This document shows, in pieces, positions 52,118 to 62,869 of a stretch of DNA of 64,000 nt. Within the stretch, counting starts at the first letter, position 1, and each line of letters opens with the position of its first letter. The stretch is from the NCBI RefSeq assembly GCF_028640845.1, contig NC_080543.1:5978959-6042958 (forward strand). Direction: 5' to 3'. The position numbers and the translations under genes were made by a program. Origin of the DNA: Ahaetulla prasina. Lineage: Eukaryota; Chordata; Lepidosauria; Squamata; Colubridae. The notes beneath the pieces were generated by a model, which saw only the letters and a program-made list of their open reading frames with translations, was not told the origin of the DNA and did no database searches.

Positions 52118-52800
52118 GAAGTGACTACTTCAGCTTCAACCGCAACAACGCACGAACGCACAATAGATACCAACTCAAGGTAAACCGCTCCAAACTTGAT
52201 TGCAGGAAATACGACTTCAGCAACAGAGTGGTCAATGCCTCCCTGACTCTGTGGTTTCTTGCCCAAAACTTTAACCTTAGACCACGGATCTGCAATTTGC
52301 GGCTCTGGAGCCGCCTGTGGCTCTTCCATCCCTCTGCTGCGGCTCCCTGTCGCTCAATATATGCATCACAACCGCCAATGTGCGAGACACCCGCACATTG
52401 GACCCATCTTTTTTTTTTTTTCGGAGTTCAAAATGTTTTTGTTGCATGCAGAAATAAAAAGGTACTTTTTCTTTAACAAGTCATTGGTTTCATAAATGCA
52501 ACACACTATAGTTTTTTTTTATACACAGCATAAAGGTAAAAAAACGACAAATGTAGTGTTATCTTCATTTTAGATGTCCAAAGGGTTTTGTGGCTCCCGG
52601 TGTTTTCTTTTCTGTGGGAAACGGGTCCAAATGACTCTTTGAGTGTTTAAGGTTGCCGACCCCTGCCTTAGTCTGTCTACTGTAGACCTCACCCCATTCC
52701 TAAGAGGTCCGTAAGGGGCGTGGATAAGGCACCAGCGTGCCTTCCGTCCCTGTCCTACTGTCCCCATTTATTCGTATCCATTTCCTGTATTCATAATTAC
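52118..52800 (+). pseudogene. LINE pol C-terminal fragment split by a hAT element
   Basis: DYFSFNRNNARTHNRYQLKV, RKYDFSNRVVNA match the 28206-28580 fragment. The sequence is interrupted at 52283-52665 and resumes with the LTPFLRG-type end (CTCACCCCATTCCTAAGAGG). Confidence 0.75.
52283..52665. mobile_element. hAT MITE with 8-bp target duplication
   Basis: The right end GGTTGCCGACCCCTG is the classic CAGGGGTCGGCAACC terminus; the left end is decayed (CACGGATCTGCAA). Flanking CCTTAGAC and CCTTAGTC match at 7 of 8 positions. Confidence 0.8.
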
Positions 52801-53655
52801 CATATTTTTCAGAGTATAAGACGCACTTTTTTCCCCCCAAAAAAGAGGGGGAAAATCTGGGTGCGTCTTATACGCCGAATGTGGCCCTGCCCAGCTTCTC
52901 AAACGGAGGTTTCAGAGGCTGAAAAAAAGCATCAGAAATGAAGCATCAGAAAAGAAGCCCCCAAACAGAACTTCAGAAAAAAAAGCCTCCAAACAGAGCT
53001 TCAGAAAAGAAGCCTCCAAACAAAGCTTCAGAAAAGAAGCCCCCAAACAGAGCTTCAGAAAAGAAGCCTCCAAACGGAGCTTCAGAAAAGAAGCCGCCAA
53101 ACAGAGCTTCAGAAAAGAAGCTGCCAAACAGAGCTTCAGAAAAAAAAGCCCCCAAATAGAGCTTCAGAAAAGAAGCCTCCAAACAGAGCTTCAGAAAAGA
53201 AGCCTCCAAACAGAGCTTCAGAAAAGAAGCTGCCAAACAGAGCTTCAGAAAAGAAGCCCCCAAACAGAGCTTCAGAAAAGAAGCCCCCACACAAAGCTTC
53301 AGGAAAAAAAGCCTCCAAACAGAGCTTCAGGAAAAAAAGCCCCCAAACAGAGCTTCAGAGGCTTTTTTTCTGAAGTTCTGTTTCGGAGGCTTTTAGAGGC
53401 AGAAAAAAAAAGTTTTTTTTCTGAAACAAAGTTTCAGAAGTTTCAGAGAAAGAAAAAAAAAAGAAAAAAAAAAGAGCAAGGCACAGAGCTCACAACCAAG
53501 GAACCTGTTGCTAAAATTCACCTCTGGTAACAGCTGATTTGGGGGTTTTCCGGGAGGCCGATCCACCTGCCAATCAGCTTTTTTCTTATTTACCTCCTGA
53601 AAAACTAAGGTGCGTCTTATACTCCGGTGTGTCTTATATTCCGAAAAATATGGTA
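52800..53655. mobile_element. TIR MITE with internal 27-bp minisatellite
   Basis: The ends CCATATTTTTCAGAGTATAAG then ACGCAC and CTTATATTCCGAAAAATATGG are inverted. The interior from about 52935 to 53350 is a 27-bp repeat (AGAAGCCTCCAAACAGAGCT). A short stretch of the unit in inverted orientation follows at 53355-53400. It is the complete version of the element at 16922-17640. Confidence 0.85.
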
Positions 53656-53693
53656 TGTTTATACTTATATCTGTTATCTGATACGTATTTGAC

Positions 53694-53711
53694 AAATAAA
53701 TAAATACATAA

Positions 53712-53766
<55 letters not shown>

Positions 53767-53768
53767 AT
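53694..53768. repeat. (AAAT)n microsatellite
   Basis: AATAAATAAATA tetranucleotides for about 70 bp. 53770-54180 has no recognised feature. Confidence 0.95.
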
Positions 53769-54179
53769 ATCACACAACCTTCCCAAGAACAAAGGCCAAA
53801 AAAAAAAAGGAAAAAAAGAAAAGGAAAAGGAAACATTAAGCTTTGATTAAGCTACTTTTGTTCCTAAGAGACGGTGGCTTCCTCTTTAATGGCCGAAGCT
53901 GTAACAGAATACGACTAGAAACTCCATGCTACTTTTCTTTTCCGTAGGAACTTGATTCTCCTCGCTGGAGGAACTGGGTCGCTTCCCTTTCAGAGCAGCC
54001 GCTGATCTATTTCCTTACTTATTTAAGGTCGAAGACCGAATAAGCCAGGGGCGCAGTAGCAGTCAGCGAGGGCGAGGTGAGGAATGAACAGATCATGAAC
54101 AGAGATGAATTATATGAACACCGAGGTATTCACGCTTAGAACCACCTTGCTAGGCTTAGATTCTCATCGTAGGATCTAC

Positions 54180-54455
54180 CCCGGGGTGAAATGCTCCCGG
54201 ATCGGACCGGATCGCGCGAACCGGTAGCGATCGTGGCCGGTGGTTCGATGATACGGTAGCGATGGTGGAGCAAAGCTCCGCCCACCAACCCGGGTGTCAT
54301 GACTGCCTGGTTTTAACCAGGAAGTAATGTGTTTTTTACCTTCTGCGCATGTGCAGAAGGTTTTGCGCATGCGCAGGTCTGCATAGGCATGTGACACGTG
54401 TGTGCAGTGTGTGCATTTTCGAACCGGTAAGGAAGGTAAGTAGATTTCACTTCTG
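54180..54455. mobile_element. GC-rich MITE, empty-site version
   Basis: It starts CGGGGTGAAATGCTCCCGG and ends GGTAAGGAAGGTAAGTAGAT. It shows the uninterrupted GAAGGTAAGTAGATTTC that LTR copies A and C split in two other copies. Confidence 0.75.
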
Positions 54456-54474
54456 ATCTACCCCCAGTGTGGTT

Positions 54475-55010
54475 CTTTCTTTTTTTTTTTAATTAATTTT
54501 TTTATTGCTTTTTTCTAACATTACAGACAAAAAAAGAAAATACATTTATTCCACCCTTGTGCTATACATAAAAAAGGAAGATTTGGGTCTTCGGATATAT
54601 TCTCATGATTGCCAAAATCCACGTTCTCGAGGTACAGGTACTGAGGCGTCCAATTTTCCAAGCGCAGAAAAAATATCTTCTTTATACCCACCACTTCTAA
54701 TTTTAATATCACATGTCATTTTATCATTTAAAGCTAATTTCCACATTTCAGAATTCCACTCTTCTATTCCAAAAATCACATCTAGTTTCCAATATCTAGC
54801 TATTATAATTCTACCTATTATGATCATAATTCTAATCAATTCTTTTTCATATTTTGTTAATTCTATTTCCTTAATTACCAACAATAATATAGTTTCCACC
54901 CTCAATATTATTACTTTCCCCATCATTTCAAATATCATTTTCCCCCAGTGTGGTTCTTTAGGTCTTCCAACCATGTCCCCCAACACCATTTTAACAAAGT
55001 CCATCCATCT
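54475..55010 (-). pseudogene. L1 LINE ORF2 C-terminal fragment and 3' end
   Basis: The minus strand is open: DFVKMVLGDM, IIIGRIIIARYWK, EEWNSEMWKLALNDKMTC, resembling the L1 ORF2 C-terminus. The 3' end is the T-run at 54480 (poly-A on the minus strand). Confidence 0.8.
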
Positions 55011-55039
55011 GGGCTTCCACCGTTTCCACCATTATAGGA

Positions 55040-56150
55040 GTTGTGAGGTCCTTGGCGTTCTCTGAGCTTGGTTGCTTTCTTGCAGGCCGTTCATCACCCA
55101 ACTAGGTAACATTATCAATGCAAGAAAGGAGGGATGGCTGTGGAGAGGAGGAGGAGGATTATGGAGTCCTTGGTGCTCTCTGTGCTTGGTTGTTTTCCTG
55201 CAGGCATTTCATTACCCATCTAGGTAACGTCATCAGTGCGAGAAGGAGGAGGAGGAGGACAATGACGACTGTAGGGTCTTTGGTGCTCTCTGAGCTTGGT
55301 TGTTTTCTTGCAGGCATTTCATCACCCAACTAGGTAACATTATCAGTGCTGGAAAGGAGGGATAGTTGGGGAGAGGAGGAGGAGGATTATGAGGTCCTTG
55401 GTGCTTTCCGAGTTTGGTTGTTTTCTTGCAGGCATTTCCTTACCCAACTAGGTAACTGTTCTGTTTCCCTCCCCCCAATACTCCCAGCAAAGAGTTAGTC
55501 AGAGGCCTCCTTTTCTCCTTTTATTTACATAGATATATGTCCTGGCCACGTCTACCCACGGGCCTGCCAAGTTTCTGGAGATAACGAGGAAATTATAGAT
55601 AAGGCCAGAATTACTCACGAATATATTCTTCCCTCCATTGAAACAGTTTGCCCCCGCAAATTCATTGCTTTGTCCAAGACAAAAAACCAGGAAGTCCCGC
55701 CTCCTATTTATAGTCTCTGCAGATGTCACTGCATGACAATTATGACTTGGCTTTATCCCAACACTGCTTCTGCTGCGCGCGCCGGTCACACCTGCGCAGC
55801 CTTGCATCACTCCAAAACTGTTCTTGGGGCGTTGCCAAATCAGAAGAAGGCTCCAGGGAATCAGGCTTTGCCGGCCCCTCCTCCTCCCTTTGAGTGGGTG
55901 CCAGGGAGGGAGAGGGCTCAAGAGAAGCAGGGCTTGCCAGGTCTTCTCCCTCACTTTCTGAATCATCCGAGTCCAGGAGTCCGGGTCCAGGAACCTGGGT
56001 CACAACAGTAACATTATCAGTGCTGGAAAGGAGGGATAGTTGGGGAGAGGAGGAGGAGGATTATGGGGTCCTTGGTGCTTTCTGAGTTTGGTTGTTTTTT
56101 TGCAGGCATTTCATTACCCAACTAGGTAATATCATCAGTAAGGGAGGATT
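55040..56150. repeat. Tandem repeat of about 100-120-bp units, split by LTR I
   Basis: Units contain TCCTTGGTGCTCTCTGAGCTT, TTCTTGCAGGCATTTCATTACC and AACTAGGTAAC. Four to five units lie before the LTR and one and a half after it. A related single copy is at 7065-7135. Confidence 0.8.
55457..56007 (-). mobile_element. Solo LTR, TGTTGTG family (copy I)
   Basis: It is flanked by the perfect 5-bp duplication GTAAC. On the minus strand it begins TGTTGTGACCCAGG and ends AAACAGAACA. The frame from LTR base 2 is open for 88 codons to 55740: acidic DSDDSESEGED, then SDARLRRCDRRAQQKQCWDK. CTATAAATAGG follows near 55708, and AATAAA near 55522. Confidence 0.92.
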
Positions 56151-56734
56151 TGCTCTCCTTCTAGGAGTTGGCTCTTTGTATTGATGGATTGATGGATGAT
56201 CATCGATTATTTAGGATGTCCCCACTGTCCAGAAACGCTGGCTGCTAAAATCCCAGCTTCCCATCTGGAAGCTACAAAATTAGAGAACCAACGTTCATTG
56301 ATTATGTGTCATCAAGTCATTTTCTCAAGAGAATGTTGGTGTTCGCTTTGATGGATAGACTGATGAGTGATGAAGTGCCATCAAACAGCTGTCAACTCCT
56401 ATTAGGGACCTACAGAGCTAGAACTTCTCCAGGATGAGTTGTCCCCAACCTGATCCTTCAAATCTTCCAACCGTGCCTCTATCACAACTATAACGGAGTC
56501 TCTTCCCTTTGCGGGAAGAGGTTGTGGTTGTCCTTTTGCCTTCCACTTTTCTCACCATCTGGGTCTCTTCCAGGACACTGAGCTTTTGTGTCACGCGTCC
56601 AAACTAGGATAAATGGAACTTGTTCATTGGTGACCCGAGTGAGAATCCTGGCTAGATTTGTTTGATGAGCCATCGGTTTGTTTCTTCGTTTTCTCTCAGA
56701 GTTTTCTGCAACCCCAAAGTTTAACAGATTAACA

Positions 56735-57080
56735 GAGTTGGAAGGGACCTAGTAAGGTCATCTAGTCCAACCCCCCGCTCAAGCAGGAGAGCCTACACCA
56801 TTTCTGACAAATCTTTTCTTGAGAGCCTCCAGGGATGAAGCTCCCACAACTTCCGAAGGCAACTTCTGTTCCATGGGTTGATTGTTCTCACTGTCAGAAA
56901 GTTCCTCCTCATTTCTAGGTTGAATCTCTCCTTGTTCAGTTTCCATCCATTATTCCTTGTCTGGCCTTCAGGTGCTTTGGAAAATAGCTTGACCCCCTTC
57001 CTCCTCTCTGTGGCAGCCCCTCAAATATTGGAAGATGGCTATCCTGTCTCCCCTGGTCCTTCTCTTCATTAGCACCACTC
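56735..57080 (-). mobile_element. CR1 LINE 3' fragment (minus)
   Basis: ACAGAGTTGGAAGGGACCTAG, CAACCCCCCGCTCAAGCAGG and TTCCATCCATTATTCCTTG. Confidence 0.8.
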
Positions 57081-57109
57081 TTCTTTCTCGCTTAGCAACA
57101 CTTAACTGT

Positions 57110-57290
57110 CTTGATTGTGATCGTAAGTTGAGGACTACCTATATTAAATCAACGACTGCAACGATGCACTTAACAGCTGTGGCCAGAAAGATCGACAAAC
57201 GGGGCAAAACTCACTCGACAACTGCCTTACTTAGCAACGGGAATGTTGTGCTCCTCTGTGGTCGTAAGTCAAGGAGTTCCTGTAACAAGA
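57110..57290. mobile_element. TA-type TIR MITE fragment
   Basis: GATCGTAAGTTGAGGACTACC, TGCACTTAACAGCTGTGGCC, TGTGGTCGTAAGTCAAGGAG. 57295-57775 and 56150-56735 have no recognised feature. Confidence 0.55.
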
Positions 57291-57777
57291 AGCGATTCTG
57301 AGCCACTCTAGGCCGCTCCGTCCAAATGCCTGAAGCACTTTTTGGCACAATGTGTGCCCGTTGTTGTTTTTCAGCTCAAACTCCGGCCCCTATCTTTGTC
57401 TAGATCACAATCTGGTCACGAACAATTTGCGTCAAGATCTCCGCAATACGTCAGCGTGTAAAACAGGCATGGTTTGTCTCTACATCATTTCCATGATTCA
57501 GTTAAGGCAGGACTACAGTACTTTATTGAAATTTTCCTTCCCTTTTTCTTGTGAAAGAGGTTTCTAGTTTTCGGACCGCATTCTCGGGCTGCTTGACAAT
57601 TTCTTTTGAATTTCTCTGAGGGGAATTTTGAAGCCTGAGGTGGCAGAAGAGGGAGGAAATGTTTGAAGGATACGCATTCTTAGGACTTAAGGGTGAGGAA
57701 CCAGGAAATGTGCAAATTTCTAGAAAGAGAAATGTGATAATGAAAAAAAAAAAGATATTCCATACAGGGAGTCCTCA

Positions 57778-58205
57778 GAATAACAGAGTCAGAAGGGATC
57801 TTGGAGGTCTTCTAGTCCAGCCCCTTGCTCAGGAAGGAGACCCTATACCATTTCAGACAAATGGTTGTTCAATCTCTTCTTAAAAATCTCCAGCGATGAA
57901 CCACCCAAAGCTTCTGGAGGCAAGTTGTTCCACTGGTTAATTGTTCTCACTATCAGGAAATTTCTCCTTAAGTTCTAGGTTGCTTCTCTCCTTGGTTAGT
58001 TTCCACCCATTGCTTTTTATCCTGCTTTGGAGAATAGCTTGGCCCCCTCTTCTTTGTGGCAGCCCCTCAAATATAAGAAGACTGCTATCATGTCACCCCT
58101 AATCCTTCTTTTCATTAATCCAATCCCTGCAACCGTTCTTCATATGTTTTAGCCTCCAGTCCCCTAATTATCTTTGTTGCTCTTCTCTGCCCTCTTTCTA
58201 GAGCA
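57778..58205 (-). mobile_element. CR1 LINE 3' fragment (minus)
   Basis: ATAACAGAGTCAGAAGGGATC through TTTTCATTAATCCAATCCC and TTTAGCCTCCAGTCCCC. It resumes at about 58835 after a nested element. Confidence 0.8.
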
Positions 58206-58835
58206 GGGATGTCAAACTCAAGGCCTGGGGGCCTGATCCGGCTCATAGGGTGTTTAAACCTGGCCCGTGAGGCCGCCCTGGAAACAGCGAGGGACCAACC
58301 CGCAGTGCCTCTGCCAGTGAAAACGGAGCTTGGGAGGACTACCTGCGGCCATTTTCGCTGGCAGAGGGTTGCAGGAGGCCGTCGCCAGTGGTAGGATCCT
58401 GCCGGTTTAACCACCGGTTTGGTGATTGCGTGTTGACAAAATGAAACTTCCACGTTACTTCTGGGGACTAAAACAGCTGAGGCGTGGCATGCCAATCAGC
58501 TGAGAGGATAATGGTAACTAAAGCGCACAGGGGTGGGCGAGCAGGCCTACCTGATCTCGGAGCAAACCGGTTCACTCCCAGCTGATCGTCGGAGCTACCA
58601 GTACCCCCAAAACGGTCTGAACCGGCTGAATCCCACCTCTGGCTGTCACAGCCGAAAATGGAGCTCGGGAGCTCTTTTTCTCTGGCAGAGCACTCAGGCC
58701 ACCACAGATCCCCCCCGATATGAGTGACATTGAGCTGGCCACGCCCTACCTGGCCATGCCCACTCCACACCCCCAAGGTCAAACACAACCCTGATGCGGC
58801 CCTCCATGAAATCGAATTTGACACCCCTGTTCTAG
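58203..58835. mobile_element. hAT-like element nested in CR1, itself holding a GC-rich MITE
   Basis: The ends AGCAGGGATGTCAAACTCAA and TTGACACCCCTGTTCTAGA interrupt the CR1 at TTTCTAGA. Inside, a MITE with ends AGTGGTAGGATCCTGCCGG and TGAATCCCACCTCTGG is at about 58388-58641. Confidence 0.65.
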
Positions 58836-58889
58836 AGACTAAACATCTTTTTTGTATCATGGCAACCCATCCAAGTATACAATAGTCCA

Positions 58890-59060
58890 AATGTGATTTT
58901 TCCACACTTCCTTCACTTACAACCATCCGTAGTTACAACAGCGCTGGCCAAAGTAATTTATCATCGCTCCTCACACTTACAACTGAAGCCCTATCCCCAT
59001 TGTCATATGATTAAAATTTGGATACTTGGCAATCGGCATGCGAGTATGGCGGCTGCAGGT
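58890..59060. mobile_element. TA-type TIR MITE, decayed fragment
   Basis: TTCACTTACAACCATCCGTAG, then GATTAAAATTTGGATACTTGG. Confidence 0.5.
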
Positions 59061-59124
59061 TCATAGGAACACCGTTTGCAATTTTTCCCAGGAGGTTTTG
59101 AACAAGCCAAATAATGAGGGAAGC

Positions 59125-59360
59125 TACCGTGTTTCCCTGAAAAATAAGACCCGGTCTTATATTATTATTATTTTGCTCCAAAAGATCCATTAGGTCTTAT
59201 TTTCGGCTTAGGTCTTATTTTCTGGGAAATACGGTACTAAATTTGTCCATCCGGTTGAGGATCTTAACTGGGGCTTATTTTTGGGCTTATATTACGAGCA
59301 TCCTGAAAAATCAAGCTAGGACTTATTTTCTGGTTAGGTTTTATTTTCTGGGAAATATGG
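59125..59360. mobile_element. TIR MITEs of the ACCGTGTTTCCC type
   Basis: ACCGTGTTTCCCTGAAAAATA to TATTTTCTGGGAAATACGGT is one complete small element (59128-59236). A second partial copy follows. The related part at 59940-60070 has the same ends. Confidence 0.65.
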
Positions 59361-59425
59361 TTCTTCTTCTTCTTCTTCTTCTTCTTCTTCTTCTTCTTCT
59401 TCTTCTTCTTCTTCTTCTTCTTCTT

Positions 59426-59506
<81 letters not shown>

Positions 59507-59507
59507 T
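59361..59507. repeat. (TTC)n then (TTA)n microsatellite
   Basis: About 93 bp of TTC and about 52 bp of TTA, adjacent. Confidence 0.95.
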
Positions 59508-59930
59508 CAATTTGTATACCGCCCTTCTCCTGAAGGACTCAGGGCGGTTCACAGCCAATAAAATACATATAAAATACATAAATACAAGTTAGGAACAATA
59601 TAAAAAACTGATTCAATTTATGGCCTAAAAAACTAAAATAAGAATAAAACCCCATTTAAAAACTGCATTTAAGCTAGCCCTGCACGATGGAACAAAAGCA
59701 TCTTCAGCTCGCGGCAAAAGGTCCGGAGGTCAGGGAGTTGACGAAGCCCATTCCAGAGGGCAGGAGCCCCCACAGAGAAGGCCCTCCCCCTGGGGGTCGC
59801 CAGCCGACATTATTTGACTGACGGCACCCGGAGGAGGCCCTCCCTGTGGGAGCGCACAGGTCGATGGGAGGCTACTGGTGGCAGTAGGCGGTCCCGTAAG
59901 TCCCCCGGTCCTATGCCATGCCATGCTATA
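59508..59930 (-). mobile_element. LINE 3' end, family uncertain (minus)
   Basis: TATACCGCCCTTCTCCTGAAGG, AACTGCATTTAAGCTAGCCC and the CCATTCCAGAGGGCAGGAGC block. Related in its terminal sequence to 20541-21050. Confidence 0.55.
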
Positions 59931-60224
59931 TCATGTACTAAATGTATCCATCTGGTTGAGGATCTTAACTGGGGCTTATTTTGGGAGTAGGGCTTATATT
60001 ACAAGCATCCTGAAAAATCATGCTAGGACTTATTTTCCGGTTAGGTCTTATTTTCTGGGAAACACAGTAGATTCGCTTAGCAACCATCTCACTAGCTTCA
60101 CAACAACAGTGATACAACAGTGGCAAGCATGGTTGTAACACGGGGCAAAACTTACTTAACAACTGTCTCGCTTAGCAGTGGGAATTTTGGGCTCAATTGT
60201 TGTCGTTAGCCGAGGACTACCTTT

Positions 60225-60825
60225 ATAAACTCTTTCCCACAGCTGCCACCCTACAAGAAAAACGCGAAATCACAACCGCCATTTTGAAGCAAGCTCCCCT
60301 TGGCAATTCACACAACGTCTTCCAAGAGGCCTTAAAACAGCCGTTGAAGGAGATTTTGTCAGATTCTTGAAGGGAAAAAAAAAAAAAGCAAACAGGACAG
60401 GTTGAAACACAGGCACTCAAAGGAGACAGGTGTCACACTGAGGAGACATAACACCCACCCACCCGCCCACGCTTATCTGAGGTTCAAACCAAAAGCAACA
60501 ACAAGCGATGGAACTGTCTGGCTTCATTTCATTTCATTACTCTTAATAATTCTGGAATTTCATTCATCTTCCTCCTCCATTCTCTTTGTGGTATCGTTCC
60601 AACTCACACCTTTGATTCAAAGGCATCAGGTGTTTTTCAGCTAATGCTTCAAAGGTGCCACTTCAAACGCATATCTGCCTTTTTCTGTTTTCCCTGCTTC
60701 GAGGTCCTTTCTACAAATTTATTATTAACTATACTTTATCGATTAATTATACTGCTTAATTCCTGCTCTGCGTTCTAATGCTCTTTGATGCTTCCGATTG
60801 TCCGGATTTCAGCAATAGACTCCCA
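60225..60825. other. No recognised feature
   Basis: Intronic sequence without recognisable exon or repeat family; a TIR-MITE fragment ends at 60225. Confidence 0.5.
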
Positions 60826-61160
60826 TAAAGATTCCCCTCGCACATATGTGCTAGTCGTTCCTGACTCTAGGGGGTGGTGCTCATCTCCGTTTCAAAGCCG
60901 AAGAGCCAGCGCTGTCCGAAGACATCTCATGTGGTTGAAATGACTCAACGCCAAAGGCGCACGTAACGCTGTGACCTTCCCACCAAAGGTGGTCCCTGTT
61001 TTTCTACTTGCATTTTTTACCTGCTTTCGAACTGCTAGGTTGGCAGAAGCTGGGACAAGTCACGGGAGCTCACCCCGTTACGCAGTGATTTGAACCGCTG
61101 AACTGCCGACCTTTCAATCAACAAGCTCAGTGTCTTAGCCACTGAGCCACCGAGTCCCTT
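60826..61160 (-). mobile_element. Sauria SINE (minus), slightly truncated
   Basis: CACATATGTGCTAGTCGTTCC, CATTTTTTACCTGCTTTCGAA and CTTAGCCACTGAGCCACC. It is the same family as 45074-45424, with deletions in the CATGCCGG region and near the tRNA B box. Confidence 0.9.
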
Positions 61161-61712
61161 ACATACTCCCGTACATATGTGTATTCCACACATTTACACC
61201 TTGCATTTTCCCACACGGTCAAAATGAATACAGGATATCCTCGATTTAGTGGAATACACATGTGGAATACACACGTGACCATTTAACAACCATTTGAGGT
61301 TACGACAGTGCTGAAAAAAACTACTTGCTAGTGGTTCTTGCCCTTATGACCGTCACAGAAGTCAAGTAATCAAAATTCAGGTCCTTAGTAAGTAGCTATG
61401 TACTGTGGTTATTGTCTACTGTCCAATTGGCGAATCCAGAAAAAGAAACTCCTAGTACATTATTTTACCAAGAGTATAAAACTTTATCAAAAAAAATCTA
61501 CATTGACATAGAAGAAGCAAAACCAGCTCCTGGTTTCCTGCGCAAATGCAAACATAGTTAATTCCCTCTTTTCCCTACGGGCCGCCTACAATCCATTACA
61601 TTCACCAATCACTCCGGTTTTATTTTGTTATGGGAAACAGCCGGCCACGCCGGGACATATACTTGGTGTGTCCTTGGGATGCCAGCAATGTCCCACGGTG
61701 CCAACGGATACC

Positions 61713-62290
61713 TGTTGTGTCTGCGTCCCCTGAGCCGGCCCTGCTGCCAGAAAATGACTTGGAGCCGGCCCTGCTGCCAGAAAATGACTTGGAGCTGGGC
61801 CTGCTGCCAGAAAGTGACTTGGACAGTGAGGGGGAAGGGCCGTCAGGACTTACCTCGGGAGCACCGGCTTCCCTGGCTCAGCTCCAGGAGCCAGAAACAG
61901 GCCAGGTGGAAGAGATAACGAGGCCTCCGTCCCCTGACTCTTTCCCTCCCCAGGCCACGCCTCCATACCCAGCTGATGGCTATCAGGCTTGGTTGGACCC
62001 TAGGTTTCGTAGGCAGGAGAGGAGGGAACAACAGAAGCAGGGGTGGGGCAGGCCTAGGAAATGCTGAGTCATGGAGCCACACCCCACAGGATATAAAAGG
62101 CAGCGAGAGCTGCTGTGTCTCTTTGTAACAGGCAAATCCACTGATTGAACTGACGTTTGTTCCTGGGTGGCTCACCAGCGTCGTGGAAGATAACGGAGGC
62201 TCTTGGCAGACGCTGGCTATTCTGCTGCCAGAGCTGATAGTGCCGGCTAATTAAGCCATCACTTGGACGGAGGCGAGGGAGGACAGAACA
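61713..62290 (+). mobile_element. Solo LTR, TGTTGTG family (copy D)
   Basis: It is flanked by the perfect 5-bp duplication ATACC. It begins TGTTGTGTCTGCG and ends GGACAGAACA. The frame from LTR base 2 is open for 117 codons to 62067, with a tandem of LLPENDLEPA-like units, then DPRFRRQERREQQKQGWGRP. GGATATAAAAGG follows at about 62089. Confidence 0.93.
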
Positions 62291-62305
62291 ATACCATTCT
62301 TCCAC

Positions 62306-62821
62306 TGTTGTGTCTTGCCCGCCCTCAGAGCAGCCGGGGCCTTCTTACCTGCTCCCGCACACTGAGGAATGTATGCCTCCCGGTCCCAGTCCTGGCTCCA
62401 TGCCCACACAAACTGCAGAAGGAGAATCTCCCTGCCCCAGCCCTGACTCCATGCCCAGGCAAACGGAGCAGCTAGACCCCTCCCCCTCCTCCACAGCAGG
62501 TGAGCCTGAGGAGGGTTTATTACCAACAGCTGATTGGTGTGACCCTCGCATCAGAAGATTGGAGAGGCGGAGGCTACAGAGGGAAGGGAGGGGCAGGCCT
62601 TAATGAGTGCTGAGTCATGGAGCCACACCCCATGGCCTATATAAAGGATCTGCTTTCTGGCAGTCTCTGAGTCAGGCAAAAGTCAAACTGATCTTGCTGA
62701 AGTCACTTTCTGGTCTCCTGCCTGCTCTGAGGACTTTGCTAGGACTTTGGGCAGAGCTGCAGAGGCAAGCCTGATTCGGATTTCCCGGACCCAGCCGTCA
62801 GCGGAGGAGTGGGACACGACA
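62306..62821 (+). mobile_element. Solo LTR, TGTTGTG family (copy E)
   Basis: It is flanked by the perfect 5-bp duplication TCCAC and starts 15 bp after LTR D. It begins TGTTGTGTCTTGCC and ends GGGACACGACA. The frame from LTR base 2 is open for 98 codons to 62603, ending DPRIRRLERRRLQREGRGRP. TATATAAAGGATCTGC is at about 62638. Confidence 0.93.
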
Positions 62822-62869
62822 TCCACCTCTGCATTTTATCCACCACCCCAGTGGTGAAATCCACTTACC

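Noticed and set aside
52938..53350. CRISPR-like regular 27-bp repeats
   Set aside because: There are no unique spacers; it is a head-to-tail minisatellite in a vertebrate intron.
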